From CAVORB01 sp964395315 (GTDB lineage Bacteria; Pseudomonadota; Gammaproteobacteria; Chromatiales; Chromatiaceae): DNA of 5,475 nt. The stretch lies in the NCBI GenBank assembly GCA_964395315.1, contig CAYNBI010000135.1, positions 1 to 5,475 on the forward strand, read 5' to 3'. Below the pieces are notes generated by a model, which searched no databases, was not told where the DNA came from, and saw only the letters and a program-made list of their open reading frames with translations. The translations under genes and the position numbers were made by a program. Position 1 is the first letter of the stretch. Each line of letters opens with the position of its first letter. Below, in pieces: positions 3,629 to 5,475 of this stretch.

Positions 3629-5475
3629 ATGCGAATAACAAGCACTAGGCGGCGACGGCTGCGAAGCGCCGCCGTCGCGATTGCCGGGCTGATGGCGATT
3701 TCCTGGGGTGGCCAGGCGCTCGCCGATGTGACGATCGAAAGGGCCGACTGGGACGGCCGCACGCTGACCGTTAGCGGCAGCGGTGACAATCGCGACACCG
3801 TGACCCTTACCAATGCCTATGACTCCACCCAGGTGCTGGGCACGCGCGACATCGGCCGCCGAGGGGCGTGGAGGATCCGCGACTGGCGGCCGAATCCAGT
3901 CCCCTGCGCGGTGGCCGCTTCGGCCCAAAACCAAAAGCCCGTGGTCCGGAACGTGAATAACGCACCCGCGGACTGTGCCCCCAAGGCTTCGGGTGGAGGC
4001 AATACGCCGCCTACCGCCATTGCCAACGGCCCCTACTCGGGTACCGTCGGTGTGGCGGTGCAATTCAGCAGCGCCGGCTCGAACGACCCGGACGGCAACA
4101 TCGTTGCCTACGCCTGGAACCTCGGCGACGGCAACACCAGCAGTGCGGCCAACCCGAGCCATGCCTACGCGTCGGCGGGTACCTACAAGGTGACCCTCAC
4201 CGTGACGGATGATGACGGCGCCACCGGAGCCGACTCTACCTCGGCCAGTTTCACAATCGTACGGCCCCCACCGAGACCTACCCTCGTGCCCGCCACCGCG
4301 CCCTACTCGGGTACCGTCGGTGTGGCGGTGCAATTCAGCAGCGCGGGCTCCAGTGACCCCGACGGCAGCATCGTCTCTTATGACTGGGACTTCGGCGACG
4401 GCAACACCAGCACCGCTGCCGACCCGAGCCACACCTACGGCTCGGCAGACACCTATACGGTATCCCTCACGGTCACCGACAACGAAGGGGCGAGCGATAC
4501 CGCCACCACCGCGGCCACGATCAGCGACCCGGTGGCCTGCACATCGCCAATTCAGGAGCACTGTCAGATTACGGCTTACACCGGACCCGAGGTGTGCGTC
4601 GAGTGCCACGAAGGCGAGGCGCGCGACATGCACGGCTCGGTGCACTACCAGCAGGGCGGGGCCTTCCCGAACGTGACCAACATCCCGACCGACTTTGCGG
4701 CGGCAGGTGAGCGTCCGGCAAAGGCTGCTGGCGATCTGGTCGCCACCGGCATCAACACCTACTGCGGTACCCACGAAAACTCCCCGCGCTTCACCTGCGC
4801 CGGCTGCCACGTCGGCAACGGCCGCTTCCCGATGGCGCAGTCGGAGTTCGAAACACTGGATCCCGCATCCGCCGAGGCGCATGAACAGCTGGCGAACATC
4901 GACTGTCTGATGTGCCACCAGGAGGCCTACAAGCGCTTCCCCGATTGGACCGCCAACGGCGAAGGGTTCGAGGACTTCAACCTGCTGAACCTGGTCGAGC
5001 TTCCCGACGGAAGCCTGGAGCAGGACGACGGGGCCGTATTGCCGCGCACCGGTTACTCCGGGATCCCGACGGTCAACCCGGACACCCTGGACTTCCAGTT
5101 CCTTCCCGCTGGGAGCGACACCCTGCCCGCGAGCGTGCCCATGGCGCCGATGGCGCTCACCACGCTTGAGGCAGCACAGAACGTGCACGCCACCACGCGC
5201 AAATCCTGCCTCACCTGCCACGCCGGCGCGGCCGGCGGCGACGGCACCAAGCGCGGTGACCTGTCGAAGGAGAACGCCGACCCGAGCCTGGCGATCGATA
5301 TGCACATGAGCTCGGCGGGTCAGAACCTTACCTGTTCGGACTGCCACAACGAGACCCTGGCCGACGGTACCGGCCACCGCCTGCGCGGGCGCGGCCTGGA
5401 CCTGCGGCCCAACGACACCCCGGACCGTTTCACCTGCGAGAACAGCGGTTGCCATTCGGACCGCCCACACGGCGA
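3629..5475 (+). CDS. Exported multiheme c-type cytochrome with two PKD domains (3' partial)
   Basis: The frame is open from the ATG to the right edge with no stop: 615 complete codons are visible and the C-terminus is missing. Order of parts: a signal peptide with basic n-region (RRRRLR) and likely cleavage after ALA at residue 32; a small beta-rich domain (about 33-117) with C93 and C116, a possible disulfide; a glycine-rich linker; PKD domain 1 (about 127-211, WNLGDG at 163-168); PKD domain 2 (about 221-300, WDFGDG at 253-258); and a cytochrome region from about 318. Heme c motifs are CVECH (323), CAGCH (390), CLMCH (426), CLTCH (527), CSDCH (569) and a CX4CH site, CENSGCH (603). The stretch from YCGTHENSP through CAGCH to IDCLMCH resembles the layout in octaheme tetrathionate reductase (OTR)-like cytochromes. 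Function is inferred as periplasmic or cell-surface electron transfer, perhaps with a nitrogen or sulfur substrate; that is not shown. PKD domains usually mediate binding or spacing outside the cell. Heme attachment would need the Ccm or Ccs machinery. Confidence 0.93.
   Translation, partial: MRITSTRRRRLRSAAVAIAGLMAISWGGQALADVTIERADWDGRTLTVSGSGDNRDTVTLTNAYDSTQVLGTRDIGRRGAWRIRDWRPNPVPCAVAASAQNQKPVVRNVNNAPADCAPKASGGGNTPPTAIANGPYSGTVGVAVQFSSAGSNDPDGNIVAYAWNLGDGNTSSAANPSHAYASAGTYKVTLTVTDDDGATGADSTSASFTIVRPPPRPTLVPATAPYSGTVGVAVQFSSAGSSDPDGSIVSYDWDFGDGNTSTAADPSHTYGSADTYTVSLTVTDNEGASDTATTAATISDPVACTSPIQEHCQITAYTGPEVCVECHEGEARDMHGSVHYQQGGAFPNVTNIPTDFAAAGERPAKAAGDLVATGINTYCGTHENSPRFTCAGCHVGNGRFPMAQSEFETLDPASAEAHEQLANIDCLMCHQEAYKRFPDWTANGEGFEDFNLLNLVELPDGSLEQDDGAVLPRTGYSGIPTVNPDTLDFQFLPAGSDTLPASVPMAPMALTTLEAAQNVHATTRKSCLTCHAGAAGGDGTKRGDLSKENADPSLAIDMHMSSAGQNLTCSDCHNETLADGTGHRLRGRGLDLRPNDTPDRFTCENSGCHSDRPHG
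4031..4074 (+). repeat. PKD-domain DNA repeat, copy 1
   Basis: These 44 bases are identical to 4301-4344, 270 bp (exactly 90 codons) away in the same frame. They encode the PYSGTVGVAVQFSSA start of PKD domain 1. Synonymous positions are identical too, so this is more than protein conservation. Confidence 0.9.
4301..4344 (+). repeat. PKD-domain DNA repeat, copy 2
   Basis: Second copy of the 44-bp perfect repeat, at the start of PKD domain 2. A further 21-base identity (4122-4142 and 4392-4412) lies around the GDGNTS segment in the same register, while intervening codons differ. That pattern suggests an older tandem duplication with local gene conversion, or patchy divergence. Confidence 0.9.

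Noticed and set aside
3629..3730. Twin-arginine (Tat) signal on the cytochrome
   Set aside because: The TRRRRLR run looks Tat-like but lacks the usual F after the arginines, and c-type cytochromes are normally exported unfolded by Sec before heme attachment.
3599..5470. Minus-strand reading frame of 623 codons opposite the cytochrome gene
   Set aside because: It is an antisense shadow of GC-rich coding sequence. The + strand frame has a signal peptide, PKD domains and heme motifs, whereas the minus frame is low-complexity G/V/R/A without any recognisable domain.
1..5475. CRISPR arrays, tRNA or rRNA genes, insertion sequences
   Set aside because: No regularly spaced short repeats, no tRNA-like cloverleaf with conserved loops, no rRNA segment and no transposase or terminal repeats were seen.

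Overview
The window is GC-rich, densely coding DNA with every recognisable gene on the + strand. Gene content (a CheY-like receiver, a CBS/DUF294 nucleotidyltransferase-like protein, and a multiheme c-type cytochrome carrying PKD domains) and base composition suggest a proteobacterium with respiratory or lithotrophic metabolism. A gammaproteobacterium is the likeliest guess, but this is inference from content only; there is no rRNA or phylogenetic marker here.

Layout. Positions 2-34 hold the last codons of an upstream gene whose TGA overlaps the ATG of a stand-alone response-regulator receiver (31-405). Nineteen bases later comes a CBS-CBS-DUF294 protein (425-1906); the three look like one signalling operon that begins outside the window. 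After a 142-bp gap with no gene, a 283-residue pentapeptide-repeat protein (2049-2900) is followed after 50 bp by a 52-residue two-helix membrane protein (2951-3109).

Positions 3110-3628 are a 519-bp non-coding stretch. Its first half shows only small inverted repeats. Its second half looks like the control region of the last gene: a 9-bp direct repeat with 11-bp phasing just upstream of a TATTCT -10-like element, a 6-bp dyad overlapping that element, and then about 100 bases that can fold into nested stems immediately before a good ribosome-binding site.

The gene at 3629 runs off the right edge without a stop. Its visible 615 residues comprise a signal peptide, a small beta-rich domain, two tandem PKD domains (sharing a 44-bp perfect DNA repeat) and a multiheme cytochrome region with five CXXCH sites and one CX4CH site. 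The order of motifs around the second and third hemes recalls the octaheme tetrathionate reductase (OTR)-like cytochromes, but the substrate cannot be read from the sequence.

The most interesting part is the combination of this exported PKD-multiheme cytochrome with a structured leader and a phased-repeat promoter. That suggests tight control of an electron-transfer protein by a transcription factor and possibly by an RNA element.
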